Source: Peromyscus leucopus (Eukaryota > Chordata > Mammalia > Rodentia > Cricetidae). From it: a stretch of DNA of 64,000 nt. A model generated the notes under the pieces. It was given only the letters and a program-made list of their open reading frames with translations. It was not told the DNA's origin and ran no database searches. This document shows positions 53,746 through 63,700 of this stretch, piece after piece; position 1 is the stretch's first letter, and each line of letters opens with the position of its first letter. The position numbers and the translations under genes were made by a program. The stretch is from contig NC_051075.1 of assembly GCF_004664715.2 (NCBI RefSeq), forward strand, positions 23,802,215-23,866,214. The letters are read 5' to 3'.

Positions 53746-54730
53746 CACACTTCTACCCCGCCAGAATTGTCCTTTAACCAGAACAGCTGAAGGACACCGG
53801 TCTCTCCTTGGGAGTGGAGACTGTGCAACAGGGTGCACTGGGTGTGGGGGAGAAGCAGAGACTTGGGGGAAGGAAAGCTTCACCGGTGTGCTGCAGGGAT
53901 CTTTCTAGAATAAGCACCCAACACACACCAGTGAGAGTGGGAGAGAGGAGAGCGGACAGAGGAGAGGTCACCAGAACCCAGGACAGCTGCTAAGAGGCTT
54001 CAATGCCGGGTCCGGTTTGCAGTCTCTCTCATTTTACACTCTACCGACACGAGGTGGGGCGGGCGAGGAAGCAAGAGTTACCCCAAGCATACCCGCAGTC
54101 AGCGGTTGTTAAGGGCAACGACCTTAACAGCTTTTCTTAACAGTTTCAACGACTTCTCCAGCTCGCTCTGTTTCAGGTAGCAAGTGAAGTCACGCTTGGC
54201 AAATAGGCAGTCCAAGCAGAACTTTAAGTCACTAAATCAATCAGTATCTAATTACGGGTCTTTTCCACTTTATTCTACTATAAGTGGATGTGTTCTCCAG
54301 AGTCCCACGTACGAGTGCGGAGGTGAGAGACAAACCTTCTGGAAGCAGTCTCCTGCGGACGCTGGGGCTAGAACAGAGGTCTTCAGGCTTGCAGAGCGAG
54401 CAGGTACACGGACTAAGCCCTCTGCCCTGGCGAGTGAATTATTATTCTTCCCTTTGAGACATGGCCCCCTGTAGCCCAGGCTGGCCCCACAGTCTGTCTC
54501 TACCTAGCCGGGGATGGCTTTGAACCCTGGGTCCTAGCGCTGGAACTCCAGGCTCGCGTCAACACCCCAGCTTGGAAGCTGACCGCAAACGCAAGCGCGA
54601 TCCCGACACGGCCCCCGCGGACGGTGGTCAGTGGTCGGTCCGGAGGTCTGGCCGTCCGCGGCGCCCCGCTCCAGGCTCAGCGCCAGGGCCCGGCGAGGTG
54701 CATCTGAGCGTTGGGCGCACACGGGGCGGG
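53746..54730. other. Arm segment without recognised genes, CpG-rich towards U1 copy E
   Basis: Mirror of 36000-36470 plus 37020-37590. Contains no gene I can support. Confidence 0.45.
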
Positions 54731-54748
54731 GGCTCGGAGCAGGGCCTC

Positions 54749-54950
54749 TGACGTCAGGGCGGGGGCGGGGCGTATGCAGACGAGGCGGCGCGCAGTGGCT
54801 GCCGGTCCGCGGGCTGAGAGGGCGGCGTCCCGCGCGGTGACGATCCCGTGTGGGTGAGTGTGATGTCCGCGGGGGCGAGAAGACCACCACGGGTGTGGAG
54901 GGCGTGGGCGTCGGTTGGGTGTGGCGATCGGGGTGACCGTGTGTTAAAGG
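54749..54950 (+). promoter_or_regulatory. U1 copy E promoter with CRE
   Basis: CRE TGACGTCA at 54749-54756, GC boxes, octamer variant ATGCAGAC at 54774-54781 (-221) and PSE GTGACCGTGTGTTAAAGG at 54933-54950 (-62). The PSE has one base change from the other copies. Confidence 0.87.
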
Positions 54951-54994
54951 GGCGCGCGTGTGTAGGGAGAGCGTGCGTGCGTGGTGAGCAACTC

Positions 54995-55158
54995 ATACTT
55001 ACCTGGCAGGGGAGATACCATGATCACGAAGGTGGTTTTCCCAGGGCGAGGCTTATCCATTGCACTCCGGATGTGCTGACCCCTGCGATTTCCCCAAATG
55101 CGGGAAACTCGACTGCATAATTTGTGGTAGTGGGGGACTGCGTTCGCGCTCTCCCCTG
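54995..55158 (+). ncRNA. U1 spliceosomal snRNA, copy E
   Basis: Full-length 164-nt U1, read as identical to the others. It is divergent from D across the spacer (their starts are 19.3 kb apart) and convergent with F. The PSE change (GCGTT to GTGTT) brings it nearer to the human U1 PSE as remembered. Homology to D stops at the RNA 3' end. Predicted active. Confidence 0.97.
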
Positions 55159-55166
55159 GTTTTGTG

Positions 55167-55180
55167 GTTTCTAAAAGAAG
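55167..55180 (+). terminator. snRNA 3' box of copy E
   Basis: GTTTCTAAAAGAAG, 8 nt after the RNA end. Confidence 0.65.
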
Positions 55181-55744
55181 GCTTCTTTTACTTCCTGAAA
55201 TGGCTCATTATGATGTTGGTGTTTAGTACTAAACTTCCCCTGTGAAGTGTTTTTTTTGTTTTGCCTTTTTTTGAGACCGGGTTTCTTATTGTAGCTTTAG
55301 TGTCTTTCCTGGGACTCACTTGGTATCCCAGGCTGGCCGCGAACTCCCGAGTGCTGGGATTAAAGGCGTGCGCCACCACTGCCCGGCCTGTGATGTGGTC
55401 TTTATAGAAGTTTTCGCCAGCGATGGTGGTAGTCTATGTATTTTAGTATTCCTTTTTACTGTCTGTACTCTTACTTTCGTGTACTGGCCTTCCAATAGAA
55501 GCCAGTTCTTGTGGGCCCAGGAACTCTCAATGTGAATCAGGCTGCACGGAACTCACGTGTGCCTCTGCCTTCCAAAACCCATTAAAGCTGAAAGTTCAGT
55601 ATTTGAAACTCACGTGGTGAAAAGAGAAAATCCTGCCAACCCCAATTCATTAAAGGTTCTCTAGGTCCAACAGGAGCGCCCCTCACCCACTCGCTGCCTA
55701 GAATTTTTCTGAGTGTTGGGATCCAGATTCTGATTCATACTGGT
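55181..55744. other. 3' flank of copy E, with one reverse B1
   Basis: The B1 is at about 55262-55388 ('ttttttgagaccgggtttct' to 'gctgggattaaaggcgtgcg'). 55640-55700 matches the left arm at about 35210-35270. The rest is unassigned. Confidence 0.6.
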
Positions 55745-55749
55745 GTGGG

Positions 55750-55751
<2 letters not shown>

Positions 55752-55788
<37 letters not shown>

Positions 55789-55925
55789 GCCTGCATGTAT
55801 TCCTGTTCCAGAAGGCATCGGATCCCCTGAGACTCTAGTTACAGAGCGTTGTGAGCAGCTATGTGGGTGCCAGGAATTGAACCAAGGTCCTCGGGAAGAG
55901 CAGCAAGTGCTCTTAATTAACCACA
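55752..55925 (-). mobile_element. (TG)n and B2 SINE
   Basis: About 17 TG units, then reverse B2 ('gagcgttgtgagcagctatg', 'gaattgaaccaaggtcctcg'). Mirror of 35030-35262. Confidence 0.85.
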
Positions 55926-55929
55926 GCTG

Positions 55930-56310
55930 CTGTGAGGTGATATGCACAACAGCTGCATCATGTCCACTGGACAGCATTTCACAGCTCTCCTCCCACACTG
56001 TCAGTCCTTACATTCTTCTGGCCCTCTTCTGAGTTCCCTGAACCTTGCTTGGGTGAGGGAGGTTGGTGTAGACCATTCATCTGTAGTTGAGACTCACAGT
56101 TACTTATTCTCAGCATTTTGACCAGTTGTGGATCTCTGCAGTAACCATTACACCAACGTGCTGCAGAGAAACGTTTTGGGGTATAAAATATATTTAGAAG
56201 GCAGTTTGACAGCATGACTATTTAGCACAATATTTTGTGAGGGAAGACATTGTTTTCCAGTGGTAAACCACACAACCTACAGAAAACCTTAATGAAATTC
56301 ACTGGGAAAC
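55930..56310 (-). repeat. Dispersed repeat block, copy 3 of 3
   Basis: Reverse-oriented: 'gaccagttgtggatctctgc' and 'ggcagtttgacagcatgact'. Partner of 34470-34920. Confidence 0.75.
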
Positions 56311-56317
56311 ATTATAT

Positions 56318-56790
56318 GATGCCTTTGGCACATGCCTTTAAAAGATGCCAGCACTCAGGAGGCAGAAGCAGGCAGATCTCTGAGTTTGAGGCCAGCCTGG
56401 CCTACAGAGTAATTCCAGGACAGCCAGGGCCACACAGAGAAACCTTGTCTCAAAAAAAAAAAAGCAAAACAAACCAAAAACCTTCATTGCAGCTTACAGT
56501 TTCGCATCACAAATCCATCATCATGGAGTCCAGGAAGGATGCTGCTTGCTGGCTTGCTCCTTACAGCCTGCCTGCTGCTCAGCCTGCTTTCTTCTAGCAC
56601 CCGGGACCACCAGCCCAGTGGTGGCACTGCCCACAAGGGGCTGGGCATTCCCACATTCACCAGTGATTAAGAAAAAATGCCCTTCGGGCTTTCCTACTTA
56701 TTGCCGATCTTACAGAGGCAGTTTCTCAACTGAGATTCCCTCCCCTCAGATGACACTAATTTGTGACAAGTTGATAGAAAGCTAGCCAGT
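56318..56790 (+). repeat. B1 SINE inserted in a dispersed rodent repeat
   Basis: B1 at about 56318-56465. The repeat continues from 'accttcattgcagcttacag' to 'gacaagttgatagaaagcta'. Mirror of 33936-34470. Confidence 0.75.
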
Positions 56791-56914
56791 TTAATCCAAG
56801 TAGCACTCAGGTGGTGCAGGATCACTCTGAGTTCAATACTGGCCTGGTGTCCTGGCTAGATTTATGTCTGTAAATATATCTAGCTGTAAGGACCTCTGTC
56901 TCTCTGTCTCTCTG

Positions 56915-57640
56915 TTTTGTTTTTTGAGATAGTGTTTCTCTGTGTAACAGCACTGGCTGTTCGGGAACTGGAGTTATAGTCCAGGAGTTGTGCCTGTGTC
57001 TAGAGACCCCAAGCAAGACCACCACAGAGCCGATATCATTTGCAAAACACATAGGGGTTTATTGATAACAAGCAAGCTCGGGCTTGGTCAGCATCCAACA
57101 CACTGGCTGGCCAGGTGAAGGAGGATGGCCCTGAGCCCTCAGGGTGAGGGGTTTTTAAAGGGGAAAACCACAAACAGGGTGGTACAAGCCTTGGCATCAT
57201 ATGATTGGGTGAGGGTGTGTAACCTTTTAATTTACTGGTTGGGGGTTGCAGTTATCATTTGGGGAGCAGGCCTGGATTAGTCCCAGGCTTTATCCTTGAG
57301 CTGCCATGGGGTCTGGCTGGCCTTGCATGCTCACATTGACCCATGCACGTAGCTCTAAGTTGGTGAGGGGTCCCAGACAGTAAACAACTGGCTGAACCTT
57401 GAGCAGTCAGAGTATGTGCAGAAAGGGAGCTCCTGCAAAGACTATGTCATGGCCCTCCCAGAAACTGCCTGCTCAAGTCTCAGGAAACTGAAATTGAGGC
57501 CTGATGTCCAAAAGAAAACTGACAGCCTGTTATGGCGTCTGCTTGTTCCTTTCACAGGCTGACCTGGAACTCAGAGATCCACTTGTCTCTGCCTCTCCAG
57601 TGCTGGGATTAAAGTCGTGCAACACCACCCGGCCCTAAGG
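56915..57640 (-). mobile_element. B1 SINE split by an LTR
   Basis: The B1 5' and 3' portions lie at 56918-56985 ('ttttttgagatagtgtttct') and 57560-57637 ('gctgggattaaagtcgtgca'), with the LTR between them. Confidence 0.8.
56995..57556 (-). mobile_element. Solo LTR (class I-like), right arm only
   Basis: The minus strand starts TGTGAAAGGAACAAGC and ends CTAGACACA, with TTTAAAAACC as a TATA-like box near 57155 and AATAAA at 57058-57063. It is absent from the left arm, so it inserted after the inverted duplication. Confidence 0.75.
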
Positions 57641-57900
57641 CATTTTATTAATTAGTGATCCCTGGGCTGTTGGTCTCAGGGTCTGTAAGAAAGCAGGCTG
57701 ACCGAGCCATGGGGAGCAAGTCAGTACACAGCCTCTGCATCAGCTCCTGCCTCCAGCCTCCAGCCAGCATCCTGCCATGCTTGAGTTCCTGTCCTAAGTT
57801 CCTTCGATATGGAAGCATAAGCCAAACAAACCCCTTTCCTCCCCAAGTTGCTTGGATCACGGTGTTTTGTCCCAGCAACAGAAACCCTGACTAAGACACC
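57640..57900 (-). repeat. Dispersed rodent repeat
   Basis: 'agcaacagaaaccctgacta' at the end and 'ctctgcatcagctcctgcct' inside. Partner of 32897-33195. Confidence 0.75.
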
Positions 57901-57969
57901 TGGTCTACATATCTAGTTCCCAGCCAGCCAACAAATACACAGTTTAAAAACAAAACAAATAAGATATGA

Positions 57970-58190
57970 AAGTAGAGGAGGGGGACTGGAGAAATGACTC
58001 ATCTGTTGAGAGCACCGGCTGCTCTTTACAGAGGACCCGGGTCTGGTTCCCAACACCAGCCACATGGTGGCTGATCCTCGTCTATATCTCCATTTCCTGA
58101 GGATCCAACTCCTACCCCACTGAACGACCGGGGTGCACAGATGTACCAATGTTTGTTTCCCTTTCCATACTGGCAACGATGGTTTCCATA
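57970..58190 (+). mobile_element. B2 SINE
   Basis: 'ggggactggagaaatgactc', 'ggtctggttcccaacaccag'. Partner of 32600-32815. Confidence 0.88.
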
Positions 58191-58194
58191 GCGT

Positions 58195-58500
58195 CCTAGT
58201 TAAGCTTGCTGTGATTAAACAGCGTGACCTTTAAAAGCAAACAGAGGAGGAAAAAGGTATACATGGTTTTTACAATTCGGCATCGTAGTTCGGCATTGAA
58301 GGAAGTCAGGGCTGGAACTCAAACGGGCAGGCAGGAGCCTGGAGGCAGGAGCTGATGCAGAGGCCACAGAGGGGTGTGCTTACCCTGTCGCCTTGGTCAT
58401 CATTGCTCAGAGACTCATTTCTTAGAGAACTCAGGACCACTAGCCTAAGGTTGGTACCAACAACAGGCTGGGCCCACCCTCCTCATTCACGAAGAAAATG
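58195..58500 (+). repeat. Dispersed rodent repeat
   Basis: 'gaaggaagtcagggctggaa', 'ggaggcaggagctgatgcag' and 'aacaggctgggcccaccctc'. Partner of 32335-32585. Confidence 0.7.
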
Positions 58501-58504
58501 CGGG

Positions 58505-58610
58505 CAGGCAGCCCGGCGGTGGCTGGCGGCGCAAGGCCTTTAGTCCCAGAATGGGAGGAAGGGGTAGGTGGATGTCTGTGAGTCCAGGCTGGTCTACAGA
58601 GGGGAGATCG
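58505..58610 (+). mobile_element. B1 SINE, shortened
   Basis: 'ggcagcccggcggtggctgg' to 'gtccaggctggtctacagag'. Confidence 0.75.
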
Positions 58611-58868
58611 ATCCCCCAGAGCCGAACCTTGTAAGGCAGCGTGGTGGTTCCCCGCTCTGACATAAATTACAGTTTCTGTCAAGCACACATATTCCCAATC
58701 TGTTTTCACTGCCAGTGTATACTCCAGTGTGTATATCCGAGGACTGAGAAAAGTAAGGATGGACAAAGATAAGTCACAGAAGCAGAGTCACAAGACACAT
58801 AAAGGCTTGTATATACACTCTTGAAGTGGCTAGGAAACCTGTCTCAAACGATGGAAGGCTTAAAGAAA

Positions 58869-58881
58869 TCTAACTTTAAAC
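58869..58881 (-). terminator. snRNA 3' box of copy F
   Basis: The minus strand reads GTTTAAAGTTAGA, a near-perfect 3' box 9 nt after the RNA end. Confidence 0.82.
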
Positions 58882-58890
58882 TGAAAATAC

Positions 58891-59054
58891 CAGGGGAGAG
58901 CGCGAACGCAGTCCCCCACTACCACAAATTATGCAGTCGAGTTTCCCGCATTTGGGGAAATCGCAGGGGTCAGCACATCCGGAGTGCAATGGATAAGCCT
59001 CGCCCTGGGAAAACCACCTTCGTGATCATGGTATCTCCCCTGCCAGGTAAGTAT
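58891..59054 (-). ncRNA. U1 spliceosomal snRNA, copy F
   Basis: Full-length 164-nt U1 on the minus strand, read as identical to the others. It is the mirror partner of C. Its promoter carries the TTCAGTGTGG block (59125-59134 in reverse) shared with copy B rather than with C. Its 3' flank differs from C immediately after the RNA. The promoter and 3' box are intact. Predicted active. Confidence 0.97.
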
Positions 59055-59098
59055 GAGTTGCCCATCACGCACGCACGCTCTCCCTACACACGCGCGCC

Positions 59099-59290
59099 CC
59101 TTTAACGCACGGTCACCACGACCGCCACACTGAACCGACGCCCACGCCCTCCACACCCGTCGCGGTCTTCTCGCCCCCGCGGACATCACACTCACCCACA
59201 CGGGATCGTCACCGCGCGGGACGCCGCACTCCGAGCCCGCGGGACCGGCAGCCACTGCGCGCCGATTCGTTTGCATAGCCCCGCCCCGCG
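59099..59290 (-). promoter_or_regulatory. U1 copy F promoter
   Basis: On the minus strand: GC box (GCGGGGCGGGGC), octamer-like ATGCAAAC (59269-59276) and PSE GTGACCGTGCGTTAAAGG (59099-59116, -62). A B4 SINE A-run (T-run 59293-59323) abuts it upstream. Confidence 0.88.
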
Positions 59291-59292
59291 TG

Positions 59293-59324
<32 letters not shown>

Positions 59325-59600
59325 TCATGCAACCGCGATGGCCCCAGGGACTCCCCGAATGCACTACGTAACCTAGGAGGACCCTAAACTGATCCTGTCT
59401 GGGTGTCGTCGTCCACCGCTGGGGTCACGCACTCGGGGATTGTGCGGGCCAGGCTTTCTTAGAGCACCCAGGACCACAAGCCCTGGGGTGGCACCGCCCA
59501 CCCTGGGCTCGGTCTTCCCTCATTCACCACCGGTGAAGGAAATGCCCTTCCGGCTTTCCAGCCTTCAGCCCGATCCCGCGTCAAGTTGACGTGCAACTGG
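59325..59600 (-). mobile_element. Truncated B4 SINE joined to dispersed repeat
   Basis: The B4 tail lies at about 59325-59450. Its head is replaced by the dispersed repeat ('agagcacccaggaccacaag'), the same junction as upstream of copy C. Confidence 0.75.
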
Positions 59601-59634
59601 CCAGCACAACCCCTTTAATCCATCCCAACGCTGC

Positions 59635-60375
59635 GGCTGTGCAGGAGCGCCGTGAGTTCGAGGCTAGACACCTGTGGTCTACATATCTTGTTCCAGGTAG
59701 CCAGGGCTACCCGCTGAGATCTCGTCTCAAAACCAACCAACAGGCAAACAAAAAACAAACAAGACATGGAATGGACTTGTGGGGCTGGAGAAACGACTCA
59801 GCGGTTTAGAACCCTGGCTGCTCTGTCGGAAGACCGAGGTTCGATCCCCGCACCCACGGGGCAGCTCACAGCCATCTGCCAGCTCCAGTCCCGGGGGACC
59901 CGACAGCCTCTTCTGACATGCACAGGTCCTGGCACACAGGTGGTGTGTCACTCGTGAATACACACAAAATAAGTGTTAAAAATGGTCAGTGGAGGAGGCT
60001 GGTTGGGAAGACGAAGGGGATCTGCAGGACTGTGAGGGGACAAGAGAGTGACCAGGGTCGTGGACGTGGTTGACGTACATTGTGTGCGTGCGTGAAGACG
60101 TCACTAATGAATGGAGTTATTATGAATAGCTGCTGTATGTGGAGGGTTACAGATAGGTAAAGGATAACCCCAGCCGGCACTCAGGAGGTCGAGGCAGGCG
60201 GATCTCTGCAAGTTGGAGGCCGGGCTGGTCTACAGAGTGAGTTCTGGGACAGCCAGAGCTACAAAACAGGAACGAAGCACTAAGAGTCGAGGGCTGGGTT
60301 GTTTGGTGGGAGCTCTGTGAGTTCTAGGCCAGCCACAGCTCCACGGAGAGACCCTGTCTCAAAACAACACACAAA
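59635..60375 (+). mobile_element. SINE cluster: B1, B2, B1, B1
   Basis: B1 at about 59640-59755, B2 at about 59775-59985 ('ggggctggagaaacgactca', 'ggttcgatccccgcaccca'), B1 pieces at about 60165-60265 and 60295-60370. Mirror of 30365-31105 with few differences. Confidence 0.82.
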
Positions 60376-60379
60376 ACTG

Positions 60380-60800
60380 CGACCTGGGCAGGGACATGTA
60401 TATAAATCGGCATGCCTAGCGTGTGAGATCAATCCTCAGCACTAACGTGTTAAATAAACAAAAAACAAAACAACAAAAAAAAAAAAAACACGCTAAATCC
60501 AAAAACCTGCGATACAGTGATTGGTTCTTTTGTTGTAACCACAAACACCGCCTGCCAGTAAAAGAACCGGGCTGAGGGGAATACCTTGCTGGCTTATACT
60601 CTGTTAATCTATAACAAGTTGCTTGGGTATGAATGTATGTAGGTTCTTGGGGATAATTTGTTTTTCAAATGTTTAATCACGTACGAGATATGGAAAACAT
60701 ACTGTTTCTTGTATTTATTGTCATCATTCACTTGAAAAATAGAATTTCACCACATTTTAATTCCTATATTGCCTGAGAGGATTTGTTGGGTATATAAGCT
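60380..60800. other. Unassigned AT-rich arm segment
   Basis: 60380-60510 still mirrors 30260-30360. Beyond it the homology ends. No gene was seen. Confidence 0.4.
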
Positions 60801-61639
60801 GTAGAGGAAAAATAAGAGAGAGCATAAGATAGAATAAAGATAGAGTTAGAAGGAAAACATCAAGAGAAGGAAGGGACATCTCTGAATAGTGATAAAAAAA
60901 GAGAATACAGAATGCAGACTCCGAATACAAAAGAAAAATAAAGAGGTCTGAAAGAAGCCATCAAGAGAGGATGGGAGTGTCTTCCCCCTCATCCCCTCAG
61001 ATTAAAAAAGAAGCCACAGTAAGCAGACTCCGAGGACTCCCTTTGAGCCCTGTGCTGCTGGAGGCTGGTCCCCCAGGCCGCAAAAAACTGTGGTAACAAC
61101 AGCCACTGAGCTGACAAACTCCACCCACGGATCACTTTGGACTGCAGCTGCTCAGGACATTTTCAAAGCGGGCGGCTAGCTGAGCTGGTTCATCCTCATG
61201 CACTGCTCCAGCCAGGACTTGAGATAAGCCCTGCCCCTTCCCATCACTCAGAGACTGGCAGCGAAGAATGCAGCTACTCTCCAGGCCTTGACCACTAAAT
61301 TTTGTCAGGGTCCCCTAGAGATGCCACTGCCCCCAGACAGCAGGAAGCAATCTAGGGAACATGACGCCCACGTTCCCAAGAGGTGGGGTGGGTGGGTTTT
61401 GGTGATTCTGTGGGTTATGGATATTTGTCATTGTTTAGGGGGGTTGGTTGCAAGTTGTTATTGGTCATGGTCAGGAAAAAAGCTGGACAAAGGAGTTTAT
61501 ATTCAGGAATCTCATTCTGAAAAGAGTAAGAGGGTATAGAAATGATAGAATAAAAGGGTAGATTATTTAATCTACTTTTAAACTAAAAGGACAACTACTA
61601 GTCTTAAATATTTTATATTGGTATGGATTTTTGTATATT

Positions 61640-61910
61640 GATACCAATTTAAGGTTATTTTTGTTATACCATATATATGTTTCTACTCTTGTTTAAGATA
61701 TTTTTGTGGGGTTGGGGATTTAGCTCAGTGGTAGAGCGCTTGCCTAGCAAGCACAAGGCCCTGGGTTTGGTCCTCAGCTCTGAAAAAAAAAAGATATTTT
61801 TGTATATTAATACAAATTTAAGGTTATTTTTGTTATACCATATATATGTTTCTACCCTTAAGATATTTTTGTATATTGATACAAATTTAAGGTTCTTTTT
61901 GTTAGAATAT
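61640..61910. repeat. Tandem duplicate of ERV segment around the ID
   Basis: The block 'aaggttatttttgttatacc' followed by 'atatatatgtttctac' occurs twice (about 61652 and 61821), with a third partial start near 61889. Confidence 0.75.
61708..61795 (+). mobile_element. ID SINE, well preserved
   Basis: 'ggggttggggatttagctca', 'gtggtagagcgcttgcctag' and 'caaggccctgggtttggtcc' with a poly(A) tail. It is close to the BC1-type ID consensus with A and B boxes, so it is young. 'aagatatttttgt' flanks it as target-site duplication. Confidence 0.95.
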
Positions 61911-62842
61911 GCTGTATACACATTTCTGCTCTTCTTTAGGGTGTTGTACCTACCTATGCAGCTCATTTCACAATGTAATTTCTAGTCCTTGGAAGTTGTT
62001 ATTACAATCTATTCAGGATAATAAAGAAATTCAGGTTAGTAGTTCATCACCTATAACAATCAAACTTGTAACCATGATAGGTATGTTTTCAAGGTCAAAC
62101 AGAGATATATTTTAGATAGAGAGATGGTCTTCAAACACTTCAAAGACCTACAGAATATGGCAGTTAAAATGTTTTGTTAGCACAAGGCTTTTCATGACAG
62201 TGAGACACGTCTGCTCCTGGCAGAGCCGATACACTTCAGAAAAGATGATGGGCACCAAAGAACCTCCCTATGGAGTTTGCTTTCAATGTGGCAAAACTAG
62301 CTATTTGGGCAAGAAACTGCTCTTGTCTTGTCTGCTGACATTATGTTGTACACACTGGACAAGCAGGACACTGAAGAAAAAGACTGTTAAACTTTGCTGA
62401 GACAAGGTAGGACAGTCCTTCAAAATTCCTGCTTCACAGGAGTTTGTCAGATATTCTAGGCCTGTAGGCCCAAGATGGATGCCCCAACGTTGGAAAGGAA
62501 CCTTGGTGACTGTCCAGGCAGCCAGCTGCTTCTGTCATAGTTTTGGAAGTTGTTTGCTCTGCACTTCCTGTTTACTCAGGTAATAGTATATCCTTCTCGG
62601 GTCTCTGATGGAGTTGAAGATGAGATACTTATAGTTACAGCTTTCCTTGTTATGGACTACAGAAAAAAACCACCTCACAAAAGAGGTATAAAGTGTATAA
62701 GGTTGAGAGACATGAATGCTAGTTATTTATCAAAGAAAATGGTCTAAGGTCTAAAAAGGTAATTTTAGGCTGGTAATACAAGCTATGATAGAAAGTAAAT
62801 TGGGTACAAAACTTTTGACTTATTTAGACAGAAAGGAGGAAA

Positions 62843-63161
62843 TGTTTTGAGATATCCCTGTGAATCGATATATTACTATGATTGGTTTAATAAAGAGCTG
62901 AATGGCCAATAGCTAGGCAGGAGGTATAGGCGGGACTTCCAGGCAGAGAGAGAAAGGAAGTAGGAGATGACAGACACCAATGGGATGTGAAAGGAGTCAG
63001 ACATACAGAATGAAAAAAAAGCCACAAGGCAGAATGTAGATTACTATAAATGGGTCAATTTTAGTCATAAGAACTAGTGGGACAAGCCTAAGCTAAGACC
63101 AAGCTTTCATAATTAATAGGAAGCCTCCATGTCATTATTTGTGAGCTGGCGGGCCACAACA
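62843..63161 (+). mobile_element. Class II ERV 3' LTR, right arm
   Basis: Starts TGTTTTGAGATAT after the polypurine tract and ends CACAACA. Partner of 26873-27195. Confidence 0.87.
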
Positions 63162-63370
63162 AAGCATGCTACACTCTTCCAGAGACACCAGGTTCAATTC
63201 CCAGCACCCACTCCCACCTGGCACCCACATGGTGGCTCACAATCATCTATAACTCCAGTACCCGATGTCCCTACACTTCTCCTCCTGGCCTCTGCGGGCA
63301 CTTTGAGAAGGTGGTGCACAGACATCCATGCAGGCAAAACATCCACACACGTGAAACGGTACAATTTCTT
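63162..63370 (+). mobile_element. B2 SINE missing its head
   Basis: 'aggttcaattcccagcaccc' and 'acatggtggctcacaatcat'. It shares its abrupt junction to the LTR with the left arm. Confidence 0.85.
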
Positions 63371-63374
63371 TTTT

Positions 63375-63700
63375 TCAAGCAGGGGTTTCTCTGTGTAACA
63401 ACAGCTCTGGCTATCCTGGAACTTGCTTCTGTAGACCAGATTGGCCTCAAACTCACAGAAATCCACCTGCCTCTGCCTCCCGAGTGTTCAGATTAAAGCC
63501 GTGTGCCACCACTGTCTGGCCCACAATACAATATTTATAACAATACTTTTTCGAGACAGGGTTTCTCTGTGTAGTTTTGGTGCATGTCCTGGATCTAGCT
63601 CTGTAGACCAGGCTAGCCTCGAACTCACAGAGATCTACCTGCCTCTGCCTCCCAAGTGCTGAGGTTAAAGACAATGTGCCACCACTGTCTGGCAACAATA
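63375..63700 (-). mobile_element. Two reverse B1 SINEs
   Basis: 63375-63525 and 63545-63700 ('tttttcgagacagggtttct' to 'gctgaggttaaagacaatgt'). Mirror of 26380-26655. Confidence 0.9.

Larger units (their letters stand above)
60800..62842 (+). mobile_element. ERV internal remnant, right arm
   Basis: Non-coding remnant leading into an LTR. 61120-61580 and 62194-62400 match the spacer ERV at 40780-41390 and 42110-43560. A short CxxC-containing frame (62194-62400) is reminiscent of a degraded zinc knuckle. It ends in the polypurine tract AGACAGAAAGGAGGAAA (62826-62842). Confidence 0.7.

Noticed and set aside
58821..59105. Frames containing MDKPRPGKTTFVIMVSPLPG on the strand opposite U1
   Set aside because: Antisense translation of the U1 RNA itself; the same string appears at every copy.
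61708..61795. Possible tRNA-Ala gene
   Set aside because: A- and B-box-like sequence with a poly(A) tail and target-site duplication: an ID SINE, not a tRNA gene.
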